Below, in pieces: positions 38,501-47,245 of a stretch of 64,000 nucleotides of DNA. Made by a program: the position numbers and the translations under genes. The notes beneath the pieces are model-generated. The model made no database searches, was not told where the DNA came from, and saw only the letters and a program-made list of their open reading frames with translations. Every line of letters begins with the position of its first letter. Positions within the stretch are counted from its first letter, which is position 1. Source of the DNA: Cydia pomonella (lineage: Eukaryota > Arthropoda > Insecta > Lepidoptera > Tortricidae); NCBI RefSeq assembly GCF_033807575.1, contig NC_084704.1, positions 36,247,968-36,311,967 of the forward strand, written 5' to 3'.

Positions 38501-41500
38501 GCACGTGGATGTCCGCCAGCCTGCCGTTCATGGCATCCTGGAGCGACTGTATGAGCCGCCGGTCCGCCCTCCTCCTGGCGTCGTACTCCCCGACGGTGGC
38601 GGACAGCTCGGCGAGCCTGCCCTCCAGAGAATGAACAAATGGTCGCACTTACTGTGCACGTGGATGTCCGCCAGCCTGCCGTTCATGGCATCCTGGAGCG
38701 ACTGTATGAGCCGCCGGTCCGCCCTCCTCCTGGCGTCGTACTCCCCGACGGTGGCGGACAGCTCGGCGAGCCTGCCCTCCAGAGAATGAACAAATGGTCG
38801 CACTTACTGTGCACGTGGATGTCCGCCAGCCTGCCGTTCATGGCATCCTGGAGCGACTGTATGAGCCGCCGGTCCGCCCTCCTCCTGGCGTCGTACTCCC
38901 CGACGGTGGCGGACAGCTCGGCGAGCCTGCCCTCCAGCAGCGCCACGCGCTCCTCCTGGCGCGCGCATATCTTGCGGGCGGATTCTTCGGCGCGCTTCAC
39001 TTTTATTTGCTCCTGTAACAATTTCAATCTACCCTTCGTCACTTCCAACTGACATGAAACGAATACCTAGGTCGTGACATCTGCAAGTCAAAATTTGTTT
39101 AAAACGATATAGGTAGAAGGGCGTGCCGTAGAATAAGGCGTACATACATACACTCGAAAACTTCGGCAGTTGGAAATTGAGAAAATTTAGTACTTTTAAA
39201 TATGATTTTGATTTTAATATAATGGTATACATACAAGTTTAACAAATTACTATTAAAGGAAATATGATGTTGCATATTATTTGGATTTGAATCGCTAAAA
39301 CCAAAAAAGTCAAAATTGAACTCCTTCATATTGGCGATTCGAATCTGATGCGATATGAATCTGATGAATTTGCTGGATTTAGCATTAAAAAGCACGGGAA
39401 CCAGCCGAGATCATACGACTGACCTCTCTGATGGCGACGGAGTGGCTCTGCTCGACCAGCGCCAGCTTATTCTGCAGCCGCACGAGTAGAGCTGGAGTCT
39501 CCACGGTGCGGGCCTCCGCGCGTTGTAGCCGTCTTTGTGCAGCCTCGAGAGAGCTGCTCAGATCACGTACTCGCTTTTCTAGCTCCGCTTGGGATGCTGT
39601 CGTATGTAAAGATAAAGCATGCTTTGACATACTGTTTTTATTATTGTAATAGAACTTCAAGCGATTAGTTATTTGAACAAGTGAGAGGCACCATGCAATT
39701 AATTAATTCATTTAAACAAAAGGGCGGATTCCCGCGGGACCTAAGTCTTTTTCAATTTCAATTTCAATTTGTTTATTATTTTTAAGACAACAGTGATCTC
39801 ATTTTTATTAGTCCCGGCATTTTGCCACGGCTCATGGTAGCCTGGGGTCCGCTTGACAACTAATCCCAAGATTTGGCGTAGGCACTAGTTTTTACGAAAG
39901 CGACTGCCATCTGACCTTCCAACCCAAAGGGTAAACTATGCCTTGTTAGGATTAGTCCGGTTTCCTCACGATGTTTTACTTCACCGAAATGCGACTGGTA
40001 AATATCAAATGATATTTCGTACATAAGTTCCGAAAAACACATTGGTACGAGCCGCGGTTTGAACGCGCGACCTCCGGATTGCAAGTCGCACGCTCTTACC
40101 GCTAGGCCACCAGCGCTTGCCTTTTTGTTGTATTACATAAAAAATAAAATAAATCTTTAAAAAAATGTTAAAACTTAAAAGTTATAATGGACTTAACTAA
40201 ATTAATTAAAGCAACAAGTTTTTAATAAGCATTTTTTTTGTAGAAAACTACTGTGCATGGGGACATACATACATACATCGACCGACATCGTGTCCGTCAT
40301 AGAAACAGTGAAATTGTTCTGATAAGAACAGTTTATCGATCGATCGATTGACACTACGCGGTTAAGCAGAGAAACGGTGATGTTTGCTCTAGGGCGATCT
40401 GAATTCGACAAAAATGGGGTGCGCCGTGTGATTTTTAATTTGAATAAAAAAAATTTAGAACTATCCTTAAGGTGTCAGGAAAGATAAGCCACCACCATTT
40501 TTTTTTATCTTTTAATTTCAGTGCAGTGTCCATTCGAAGGAAAAAATCGGGTCAAATTCTTACTTGTACATAATGTGGTCTAACTTTTGATTTAGAGTAG
40601 CTAACCAAATAAATCTTTCTTTATTTGATTAGGTGTGAAATGAGTATTTTATATTGTATGACAAAAGTTAGCTAAACCAACTACAATCAAAATGGTGGCC
40701 ATCTAAAATGTTCACGCTTTCGGTCCATTTTTACGATTTTCAACTATTTTCTGTGGCAACCCTATAGCACATCAAGAGTTACTTTTTTCTAAAATATAAT
40801 GTACTCGCCCTTCTTATATTGGTAAATAAATTTAATTATCGTAGAATATTATCTTCAATTTGAAAAGTAGTTGTGAAAATTGAGTATTTCGAAAAATGGT
40901 AAACTTTGACTCCCAAAAACCCATGTGGAGGAAAAAATAAAAATCTGAGATTATGCGGAAAATATAGTGTATGTCTAACAAGAGCAGCTTCGAGTTTGGC
41001 AGTATTATGTTGCCCCGAGTTGTCGGTGCGATGCGACCCGCGCCGGCAGCTCGCGCCGGCAGCTCACATCGTCCCCCGTCCGCCTCCCCCCGGTCGGTGC
41101 GGAGCGACCCGCGCCGGCAGGTCACACCGTCCCCCGACCGCCTCCCCCCGGTCGGTGCGGAGCGACCTGCGCCGGCAGCTCACACCGTCCCCCGACCGCC
41201 TCCCCCCGGTCGGTGCGGAGCGACCCGCGCCGGCAGCTCACACCGTCCCCCGACCGCCTCCCCCCGGTCGGTGCGGAGCGACCCGCGCCGGCAGCTCACA
41301 CCGTCCCCCGACCGCCTCCCCCCGGTCGGTGCGGAGCGACCCGCGCCGGCAGCTCACACCGTCCCCCGTCCGCCTCCCACCGGTCGGTGCGGAGCGACCC
41401 GCGCCGGCAGCTCACACCGTCCCCCGACCGCCTCCCCCCGGTCGGTGCGGAGCGACCCGCGCCGGCAGCTCACACCGTCCCCCGACCGCCTCCCCCCGGT

Positions 41501-44500
41501 CGGTGCGGAGCGACCTGCGCCGGCAGCTCACACCGTCCCCCGACCGCCTCCCCCCGGTCGGTGCGGAGCGACCCGCGCCGGCAGCTCACACCGTCCCCCG
41601 ACCGCCTCCCCCCGGTCGGTGCGGAGCGACCCGCGCCGGCAGCTCACACCGTCCCCCGACCGCCTCCCCCCGGTCGGTGCGGAGCGACCCGCGCCGGCAG
41701 CTCACACCGTCCCCCGACCGCCTCCCCCCGGTCGGTGCGGAGCGACCCGCGCCGGCAGCTCACACCGTCCCCCGACCGCCTCCCCCCGGTCGGTGCGGAG
41801 CGACCCGCGCCGGCAGCTCACACCGTCCCCCGACCGCCTCCCCCCGGTCGGTGCGGAGCGACCCGCGCCGGCAGCTCACACCGTCCCCCGACCGCCTCCC
41901 CCCGGTCGGTGCGGAGCGACCCGCGCCGGCAGCTCACACCGTCCCCCGACCGCCTCCCCCCGGTCGGTGCGGAGCGACCCGCGCCGGCAGCTCACACCGT
42001 CCCCCGTCCGCCTCCCACCGGTCGGTGCGGAGCGACCCGCGCCGGCAGCTCACACCGTCCCCCGACCGCCTCCCCCCGGGCGGTGCGGAGCGACCCGCGC
42101 CGGCAGCTCACACCGTCCCCCGACCGCCTCCCCCCGGTCGGTGCGGAGCGACCCGCGCCGGCAGCTCACACCGTCCCCCGACCGCCTCCCCCCGGTCGGT
42201 GCGGAGCGACCCGCGCCGGCAGCTCACACCGTCCCCCGACCGCCTCCCCCCGGTCGGTGCGAAGCGACCCGCGCCGGCAGCTCACACCGTCCCCCGACCG
42301 CCTCCCCCCGGTCGGTGCGGAGCGACCCGCGCCGGCAGCTCACACCGTCCCCCGACCGCCTCCCCCCGGTCGGTGCGGAGCGACCCGCGCCGGCAGCTCA
42401 CACCGTCCCCCGTCCGCCTCCCCCCGGTCGGTGCGGAGCGACCCGCGCCGGCAGCTCACACCGTCCCCCGACCGCCTCCCCCCGGTCGGTGCGGAGCGAC
42501 CCGCGCCGGCAGCTCACACCGTCCCCCGACCGCCTCCCCCCGGTCGGTGCGGAGCGACCCGCGCCGGCAGCTCACACCGTCCCCCGTCCGCCTCCCCCCG
42601 GTCGGTGCGGAGCGACCCGCGCCAACCGCCGCAGAAGAAAAGCGGAAGCGGCCACTCATACCTCCCGCGAAGGAGGTATCGAGATCGACATCCAGTCCAG
42701 TCCGCCATTGCAGTGTCACAGTTTGTCATAAGTCAAATTCTCTCTGTCAATCTTTACTCCGCCCTCTATGCCCCGGACTCAAAAACTGCGCACAGACATT
42801 TCAACGCTTTATTCACGAAGTACTACGCGACCATGACTTCGTGTTCCCATTCGTCGACGACCTACTTGTTGCATCGGCCGACGAAAAAACACACGAGCGA
42901 CACCTACGCGCCGTACTACGCCGATTCGAAGACTACGGCATAACAATCAACCCGTCGAAATTCGTATTCGGTCAGCCGTCGGTCAAATTCTTGGGCTACG
43001 CAGTCAGCAAAGATGGCACCGCCTGCCGAAAAAGTGCAAGCAACCTTCTGACACCATTGCCAAACTACTAAAGGTTCCGCGCCGCGCCCCCGGCGACCCT
43101 TGATTTTTTTTTCTTTTCATTGTACACCTAGTCCTAAAGTTAGAGGAACACACATTATTTTGGACTTTCGGCATTATTATTATTTATTATTAAAGATTTA
43201 TTTCTAAGAATTTTCTATCAAAATCAAATTCCTTTTAAAGGCTGCTGCGAGTTGATTGAGAACAATAATAATAACATCTTACATTGAGCCTCTGTTGACT
43301 GTCCAACTCTGTCTTCTAACATTTCCTTAGTTTTCCTTTCCGTATTCAATTTCAAGTGTAGTTCCCTGAAACAATAGTTTACAACAGAAAGAGATGGCAT
43401 CACTCTAGAACGAAACAAAGTACCGTGAACCCAGCCAACTATACACCAAACTGTTGAAACTATGGCCCAAAAGTCCCAAAACTAACTCAATTGCCTACAA
43501 AATGAGGCTTCAATACCCAGGGCTGGAATAGAATCAGCGTCCTCTGCAACATTTCCAAGTATATGACAATTTCCAAAGGCTTACTTACTGGAAAAATCCA
43601 CAGAGCCCAAGTAGCTGAGTAGTTCAATCATCTGTCGCATAAACAGAGGATGCTGGGTCGATTCCAGCCCTGGGAATTGGAGGCCTTGGACATTTTTTTT
43701 ACTTTGTATATGACATTTATTTCGTTTATAATAGCATGTCTATTTGTAAAAAGCTCAAATCTAAATATTTTCATAAAAAGTAATTTAATTTATTCTTACA
43801 AAAAATAGGGCTCATTTAGATCATTTTGTGCAATACTTATTTTAGACTTCACACCACACACACATACACAACCTGATAAACCCACTAATAATATTATGGT
43901 GAAAGTTTGTCAGAACATCCTGACACACAACACACACAAGTAACATTACATTACTTTCCCACACAAAAACCACTGAACAGATTTGGATGAAAAATAGCAC
44001 TTTTTTATACTGATACATAGAATAATTTAGTACTTTTATTCAAAAAATCAGTCCCTAACAGCTAAAAGGAGGTAAAAATTAAAAAATGCCTTTCGGGTGT
44101 AAGAAGTGTTCTCAACAAGTTTCCTGTGTTTTCACAATCCTCACTAACTTCATGCAACTTACTTCAACATAGCTGCATGATCTGCCCTCTCATTCTCCCG
44201 CTCCTGGATCTCATAGGATATTTTAGCCTTTAAATTGTTCACTTCCACCTGGTGTTGCTGTATCATTGCTTTGGTTTCTTCTCGCATTGCAGACAACATG
44301 TTTTCATACTGAAAAATACATTTTATAGACGTAAATTAATTATAACTAAGAAAGAATTATTTATGTAAAAAGGTTTATAAATTTGAGTCAGATTCTAAGG
44401 TATTTTAATAAAGAATGGAGAAATAAAAGGATTACCTGGGGTCAAGCAAAGTACAATGATATACAAGAACTCCTGTTTTTCTCAAAGAGGTTTTTTTTTC

Positions 44501-45307
44501 AGTTTTCTTTAAAAACTATAATTTTGTGAGACTGGCCATGCCAACTTTGCACTAACTTGGCAATAAGAATTTATACCAATCCCAATAAGCACTCACATGA
44601 AAACTTAGCATGGTCTGACTCTAGCCAACACTTCTTGTAGTTTTTCTTCATTGCAACAGTTTTCTTTAGAAACTTTATAAAAATATAAATGCACCTTTTC
44701 CCTTGTAACCTTTTTGTCTGCCTGGAATGCTTCCTCCATCCGGGACTTCTCCGCAGTCAGAGTGGATAAGGACTCGGTCAGGGCAGCCACAGAGTCATCT
44801 GAAACTTGAGGAAGAAAAGTACTTATAATACTTTTTTGAAACATAATCCCAGTTTGCTGAACTCTGGGTAAGACTGAAAATAATATTTGGCTTTCTTTGT
44901 TTTGGATTGCAAATGTCAGTCTTCTATACTGACATGGTTGTGAATATAGGCCTTACAAATACTTTTAGTATCTACTTACATTGTGTGTATTTAAAAAATA
45001 ATAAATACCTCCTTCTGCAGCATTTTCTGTTTTATTTAAAGCCTTGAGACTGATCTCCAATGCCTCCTTCTCTTTAGCCAACCCTTTATATGCTGCCACC
45101 ACATCTGAAATATCCATATAGAATTAACATTTTATACCTCTTAATAGTAATTACATCCAGTAACAATAACAGCTGTTGCATCAGTTCTATTATTAAGAAT
45201 GCTCAGTAAATGTACTTGATACCTCTAAGTCTAGACTCGTAGCGCTTAATTTGGTCTGCTTGCTTCGTAATCGTCGAAATCAACTCCTGTTTCGACAGAG
45301 ACTCCAT
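26579..45307 (-). CDS. GCC1: GCC88/GCC1 golgin (GRIP and coiled-coil protein), 12 exons, complete
   Basis: Peripheral coiled-coil golgin of the trans-Golgi network; family members bind Arl1-GTP through the C-terminal GRIP domain and capture endosome-derived vesicles. Exons, in transcription order: 45307-45223, 45104-45009, 44798-44695, 44308-44163, 43365-43283, 39596-39424, 39048-38808, 35757-35369, 31708-31505, 30145-30036, 27580-27503, 26750-26579. All junctions are GT-AG, all phases agree, and the sum is 1881 nt (626 residues plus TGA). Human GCC1 is somewhat longer (about 775). The N-terminus starts MESLSKQEL; residues 29-60 match the family's DVV-AYK-L-KEKEALE block; residues 77-92 carry EKSRMEEAFQADKK. 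Heptad-rich coiled coil fills most of residues 60-560. GRIP domain is about 573-622, with SREGANLEYLKNVV and the conserved tyrosine at 584. The exon 3 donor (GTGCAT) is the weakest. Two introns begin with tandem arrays that copy the exon end and donor. Identification is from conserved blocks recalled, not from a search. Confidence 0.95.
27125..27490 (-). mobile_element. tRNA-derived SINE (family B) with a LINE-tail-like insertion
   Basis: Box B (reverse of GGATTTGAACCC) at about 27427, head end at about 27490. Interrupted at about 27216-27305 by an insert starting TAGATTAGATTAGATTAGAT, an (ATCTA)n-type 3' tail in minus orientation. Lies in GCC88 intron 11. Confidence 0.78.
27905..28863 (-). 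repeat. 50-bp tandem array (distal block, 19 units) copying GCC88 exon 10 end plus donor
   Basis: Units start every 50 bp from 27911 to 28811. On the minus strand each holds 27 nt corresponding to the end of exon 10 (CAAACACATCC...GGACAGTAC) plus 23 nt of intron starting GTAACTGATACACGG. Most units differ from the real exon by C to G next to the BseRI-like GAGG core and by a TACGG instead of TACAG donor context. A few units vary, for example at 28331 and 28533. The array is interrupted by a DNA transposon at 28864. Confidence 0.93.
28864..29632 (+). mobile_element. TA-flanked DNA transposon with long TIRs, internally deleted, inside the 50-bp array
   Basis: A 769-bp element with nearly perfect terminal inverted repeats of about 80-95 bp starting TAGGTAGACCG and ending CGGTCTACCTA. 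The flanks are TA at 28862-28863 and 29633-29634; removing the element restores an ordinary 50-bp unit (CAGTTACCCG), so the target duplication is TA. This fits the Tc1/mariner (IS630) group. The TIRs are GC-rich, unlike the surroundings. Confidence 0.85.
29073..29285 (+). CDS. 70-residue remnant ORF of the TA-flanked transposon
   Basis: Starts MPRLIFGQKLNSQTKQMAFN and ends in an acidic serine-rich tail (DDSDDDDNSESEESSSS). The beginning resembles the N-terminus of insect IS630-like DDE transposases as I recall them, and the acidic end resembles a transposase C-terminus. The most likely reading is one frame left after an internal deletion removed the catalytic core. No DDE/DDD residues remain, so it is not expected to catalyse transposition. 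Family assignment is an inference. Confidence 0.45.
   Translation: MPRLIFGQKLNSQTKQMAFNVYTYFRKKKLDPNFIEYQQLIINLQDDSDDDDNSESEESSSSDIDMDISD
29633..30062 (-). repeat. 50-bp tandem array (proximal block, 8 units) ending in real GCC88 exon 10
   Basis: Continuation of the 50-bp array on the other side of the inserted transposon. Eight units are followed by the genuine exon 10 copy, where the unit homology ends near 30062. The three bases after GTTAC vary as CCG, GCG, CCG, CTG, and this four-unit order is repeated twice, a 200-bp higher-order repeat (about 29682-29881 and 29882-30081). Confidence 0.92.
31015..31285 (-). mobile_element. tRNA-derived SINE (family B)
   Basis: Tail ATTATAGGATATTATTACAC, box B complement GGATTTGAACCCGGGACCAT at about 31205. 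The head is broken by an A-rich insertion at 31255-31272. Lies in GCC88 intron 9. Confidence 0.8.
31800..31872 (-). mobile_element. tRNA-like SINE head in GCC88 intron 8
   Basis: Minus strand: TCGGCAACTTTGTTGGTAAG and ACCGGGTTCGAGTCTTACCC (box B). Confidence 0.5.
32263..32530. repeat. three diverged repeats of about 105 bp inside the hAT-type element
   Basis: CAGATTAAGATGAAAA-CGATATCTGAGGATCC followed by GGACCTTTATTATGA and GCACGCCATTTT occurs three times with small changes. It precedes the 100-bp array and shares its CGATATC and CGCCAT motifs, suggesting a common older ancestor. Confidence 0.75.
32780..34016. repeat. 100-bp minisatellite inside the hAT-type element, about 13 units
   Basis: The motif GCACGGCCGCCATCTTGGA recurs every 100 bp (near 33001, 33101, ... 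33901, 34000). Units between about 33301 and 33900 look identical, while outer units diverge, which points to recent expansion from the centre. Each unit contains ACGATATCCATGACG. Confidence 0.9.
34661..35057. mobile_element. TA-flanked MITE in GCC88 intron 8
   Basis: Terminal inverted repeats of about 60 bp begin GCACAATCGGATTAAGACCA on the left and end TTAATCCGATTGTGC on the right, with TA on both sides (34659-34660 and 35058-35059). About 400 bp long, no ORF. Fits a Tc1/mariner-derived MITE. Confidence 0.82.
35155..35275 (-). mobile_element. LINE 3' tail fragment in GCC88 intron 8
   Basis: TTTTATACCACGACGGTGGC and GGCCCGCCTGATGGTAAGCA are the reverse of the CR1/Jockey tail; ends with GCGCGTTGCCGACC. 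Confidence 0.75.
35820..36472. repeat. CATTCATT / AATGAATG-rich stretch next to the 155-bp array
   Basis: Short CATTCATT and AATGAATG motifs occur repeatedly on both strands, so the region can fold in many ways. The intron part of the 155-bp unit (TTTGTTCATTCT on the minus strand) resembles these motifs, so this tract may have supplied the homology for the first duplication. Confidence 0.6.
36473..38937 (-). repeat. 155-bp tandem array copying GCC88 exon 7 end plus splice donor
   Basis: Donor-to-donor spacing is exactly 155 bp, with donor GTs ending at 36482 + 155k up to 38807: 16 donors in all, the last being that of real exon 7. Each unit is 130 nt of exon 7 (38808-38937) plus 25 nt of intron beginning GTAAGTGCG. 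The units appear identical and encode the same peptide in every copy. Only the proximal copy is joined to the rest of exon 7. The junction shows short microhomology (CTGGAG). Because 155 is not a multiple of 3, read-through of the first donor changes frame and reaches TGA at about 38683. The array is therefore classed as intronic. Confidence 0.93.
39743..40115 (-). mobile_element. SINE family A-related, minus orientation
   Basis: Head complement CCGCTAGGCCACCAGCGC at the high-coordinate end, body CCTCACGATGTTTTACTTCA, and a tail of TTTCAATTTCAATTTCAATT at the low end. The middle (TTTACGAAAGCGACTGCCAT) also occurs alone at about 19475-19515. Lies in GCC88 intron 5. Confidence 0.72.
41037..42623 (+). 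repeat. 58-bp GC-rich tandem array, about 27 units, GCC88 intron 5
   Basis: Unit contains CCGCGCCGGCAGCTCACACC, CCGACCGCCTCCCCCCGGTC and GGTGCGGAGCGA; spacing is 58 bp (for example 41161 to 41219). Since 58 leaves remainder 1 on division by 3 and no stop occurs, all three plus-strand frames are open across the array, giving overlapping frames of 576-721 residues that rotate through the same Pro/Arg/Ala-rich 58-residue period. These are consequences of the repeat, not evidence of a protein. A variant GACCTGCGC and a GTCCGCC variant recur among units. GC content contrasts sharply with the AT-rich surroundings. Confidence 0.93.
42640..43071 (+). pseudogene. Ty3/gypsy LTR-retrotransposon reverse-transcriptase fragment
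   Basis: The frame encodes LKNCAQTFQRFIHEVLRD, then FPFVDDLLVAS (the RT active-site box, here FVDD), then HERHLRAVL, YGITINPSKFVFG and VKFLGYAVS, in the order typical of gypsy RT palm and thumb. The fragment covers roughly 95 residues of RT and is joined upstream, in one open frame, to the 58-bp array. Integrase, RNase H and LTRs are absent. The sense strand is opposite to GCC88, within its intron 5. Confidence 0.85.
43602..43735 (+). mobile_element. tRNA-like SINE head in GCC88 intron 4-5 region
   Basis: AAGTAGCTGAGTAGTTCAAT (box A-like), GGGTCGATTCCAGCCCTGGG (box B), then a T run and ACTTTGTATATGACATTTAT. Lies between exons 5 and 4 of GCC88. Confidence 0.6.
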
Positions 45308-46112
45308 AATTACTCACTCAAGTCAAGAACAACATACGGAAACTTTGCGAGCGGTACTTAGCTTCCACGCCTTCTGGGTAAGGCTTAGGATCTTGGACTT
45401 TTTAATCTCTAGCAGCAGGGCAACAGTTTAAAACTTAATGAATTCAACGCAATCTAATAATTTAACATAAATATATTGCAAATGCAAAGTATTCTCAAGT
45501 TCTCATCTGCTGTCACTGTCATTTTCATTTGTTTTTTAAGTTTTTTTTTTCAAGCTTCGGAGGCCTACCATGAACTACGTTCGACGTGTAGCCTCCCTGT
45601 CGCATTAGTAAATTCGTACCAAAGTGTAAGTGGAAAGCAACTCGTCGAACGTGGCTCGCGGTAGGCCCTCTGACTGAATGAAGCATGGAGATGAGCCATA
45701 TTGAGACCACCCTTTTCATATACCCTTTTAATACGGCATTATACGGCTAACAAAAGTGACACACCACGAAATATGACTCAAAGAAATAAAGAATTTGAAC
45801 GCACTATTGAACTGTCAATGTCATTATGTCATCACTGACAGTCATTTTCAGGCTGACGCAACTAGGAAGAAAAAAGTTTTGTATGGAATTTGTTTCGCAA
45901 ATCATTGCCAACGAAGAAAAAGAAAACGTCAGTGCTATTTATTCTGTCAAGTTTACATCAAGTCTACTGTCAGCCTAATTGCTTTGTTTGTTTTGAAGGC
46001 TTCAATGTTTTGTTCGGGTATTTCGTGTAATTTCTTTATTATTTAGTGAAAAAATCGAAAATAGTCAACCGTGATCAGAGTAAAGTAAAGAGTAAAGAGC
46101 GAGTTTGTTACA
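45308..46112. promoter_or_regulatory. head-to-head intergenic region between GCC88 and the THAP gene
   Basis: About 0.8 kb separates the two divergent start codons, so both promoters and 5' UTRs should lie here. I see no clear TATA box at a convincing distance. A small inverted-repeat element occupies 45559-45671, leaving about 250 bp on the GCC88 side and 440 bp on the THAP side. Promoter position is inferred only from gene orientation. Confidence 0.4.
45559..45671. mobile_element. short foldback MITE in the GCC88/THAP promoter region
   Basis: Ends GGAGGCCTACC and GTAGGCCCTCT with arms ACGTTCGACGTG / CGTCGAACGT; second member of the 19625-19738 family. It lies about 250 bp upstream of the GCC88 start codon. 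Confidence 0.75.
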
Positions 46113-47245
46113 ATGCCAGCGAGAAAACGGTTTACTAAGTGTGAAATATGTGGCAAGCGAGCCACTCGAGAAAATCACGAAAAAAGGGATTTTATGGCGA
46201 AATTTCCCTTGGATGAAGACTGGTAAGTATTGCTTTAGATACTTTTGACCTTATTTTGGGTCAGCAGGCTATAAACACATCGAAAATTAGTTTTTTTAGA
46301 TTATTTTTCGTTGTGAACTAGGGATGTACTATAACTATCGATAACTGTAGTTTTATTTGTATATCAGTGTAAATAATTAAATTAAATATGTGAAATTTCC
46401 TTAGAACTAGCATGCAATATGACCATAATTAATTCGTCGAAGATTAATAATGCATAAATTATCTATTAGTTATGCATTAATGGTCATTAGTTAACATATT
46501 TTTTTTATCTAGTGATTATTTAATATATTAACCTAAAATGTAAGAAAATTAATCTCTGTTTTTATGATAAATAAAGAAATATTATAGGACATTATTACAC
46601 AAACTGACTTAGTACTAAAGTATGAATGGCATGTGTTGTGGGTACTTAGACAACAATATATATATATATATACCCACAACACATGCCATTCATACTTTAG
46701 TACTAAGTCAGTTTGTGTAATAATGAATATATATATGTACATAGTCCTAATTTATAAGTATTTATAAATACATAGGAAATACCCATGTCTCAGGAACAAA
46801 TATTCATGCTCATCACACTAATAAATGCCCGTTCCAGGATTTGAACCTGGGACCATCGGCTTCATAGGCAGGGTCCCTGCCAACAAGGCCAGACCCGTTC
46901 TCATGATTAACAGACATATAAATACATAAAAAGTTAAAGCATTGATAAAGGGTTGTTGACAACTGGATGCCGAAAAACATGATTTATAGATGCATATTAG
47001 CGCGAAATAATCAGTTAATCATCTCATTAGCAAACACATGGAATATAAACTGTAGATAAAGTCATGTTTTTCCAAGGCTGTATGTTTTCAGATGCAGGCA
47101 GTGGGCCAAATTTGTTGGGAACGAAGACCTGATACATCTTCCCATAGAAAAGTTACATTTATTCAAACATGTATGTGCACATCATTATGAAAATCAAGCT
47201 TTTAATAAAATAAAAAAACACGACTTAAAAACTGTATTAAAATAA
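46113..47245 (+). CDS. small THAP-domain zinc-finger protein, 2 exons
   Basis: Exon 1 is 46113-46222 and exon 2 is 47098-47245. The acceptor is the second of two closely spaced AGs; using the first would create TGA at the junction. The product is 85 residues and is essentially only a THAP domain, a C2CH zinc-coordinating DNA-binding fold. Visible ligands are C10 and C13 (CEIC), C63 and H66 (CAHH); the usual tryptophan (W37 or W39), P52 and F72 are also in place. The usual AVPTIF-like end is replaced by LKTVLK before TAA. Most THAP proteins have a further C-terminal part, so the frame may represent a short isoform, a gene with unseen downstream exons, or a domesticated P-element-like remnant. 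It lies head to head with GCC88, about 0.8 kb apart, and 0.7 kb upstream of L2HGDH on the same strand. The intron contains a SINE with a perfect 55-bp inverted repeat. Confidence 0.78.
46557..46905 (-). mobile_element. tRNA-derived SINE (family B), carries the inverted repeat
   Basis: On the minus strand it begins with a tRNA-like head (GGCCTTGTTGGCAGGGACCC; box B GGTTCAAATCC at about 46835-46848), then the body ending TAATAATGTCCTATAATATT. Lies in the THAP gene intron. Family copies: 21850, 27125, 31015. Confidence 0.8.
46590..46725. repeat. perfect 55-bp inverted repeat within a SINE, THAP-gene intron
   Basis: Arms 46590-46644 and 46671-46725 are exact reverse complements over 55 bases; the 26-base spacer ends in an alternating TA run. 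The left arm belongs to the surrounding SINE; the right arm is an inverted extra copy absent from the other three SINE copies. Confidence 0.92.

Noticed and set aside
38808..39048. Each 155-bp unit as a separate mini-exon
   Set aside because: The gaps between units would be introns of about 25-30 nt, too short for insect splicing, and including one or two units shifts frame.
36484..39052. Dozens of about 91-101-codon frames on both strands, repeated every 155 bp
   Set aside because: Repeats of the GCC88 exon 7 end and its antisense; only the minus-strand segment 38808-39048 is an exon.
40906..43071. Three overlapping plus-strand frames of 576-721 codons
   Set aside because: They are one 58-bp repeat read in three rotating frames; same peptide in all, no start context, and continued into a retroelement remnant.
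45795..46046. 83-codon plus-strand frame upstream of the THAP gene
   Set aside because: No conserved motif; likely 5' flank/UTR sequence.
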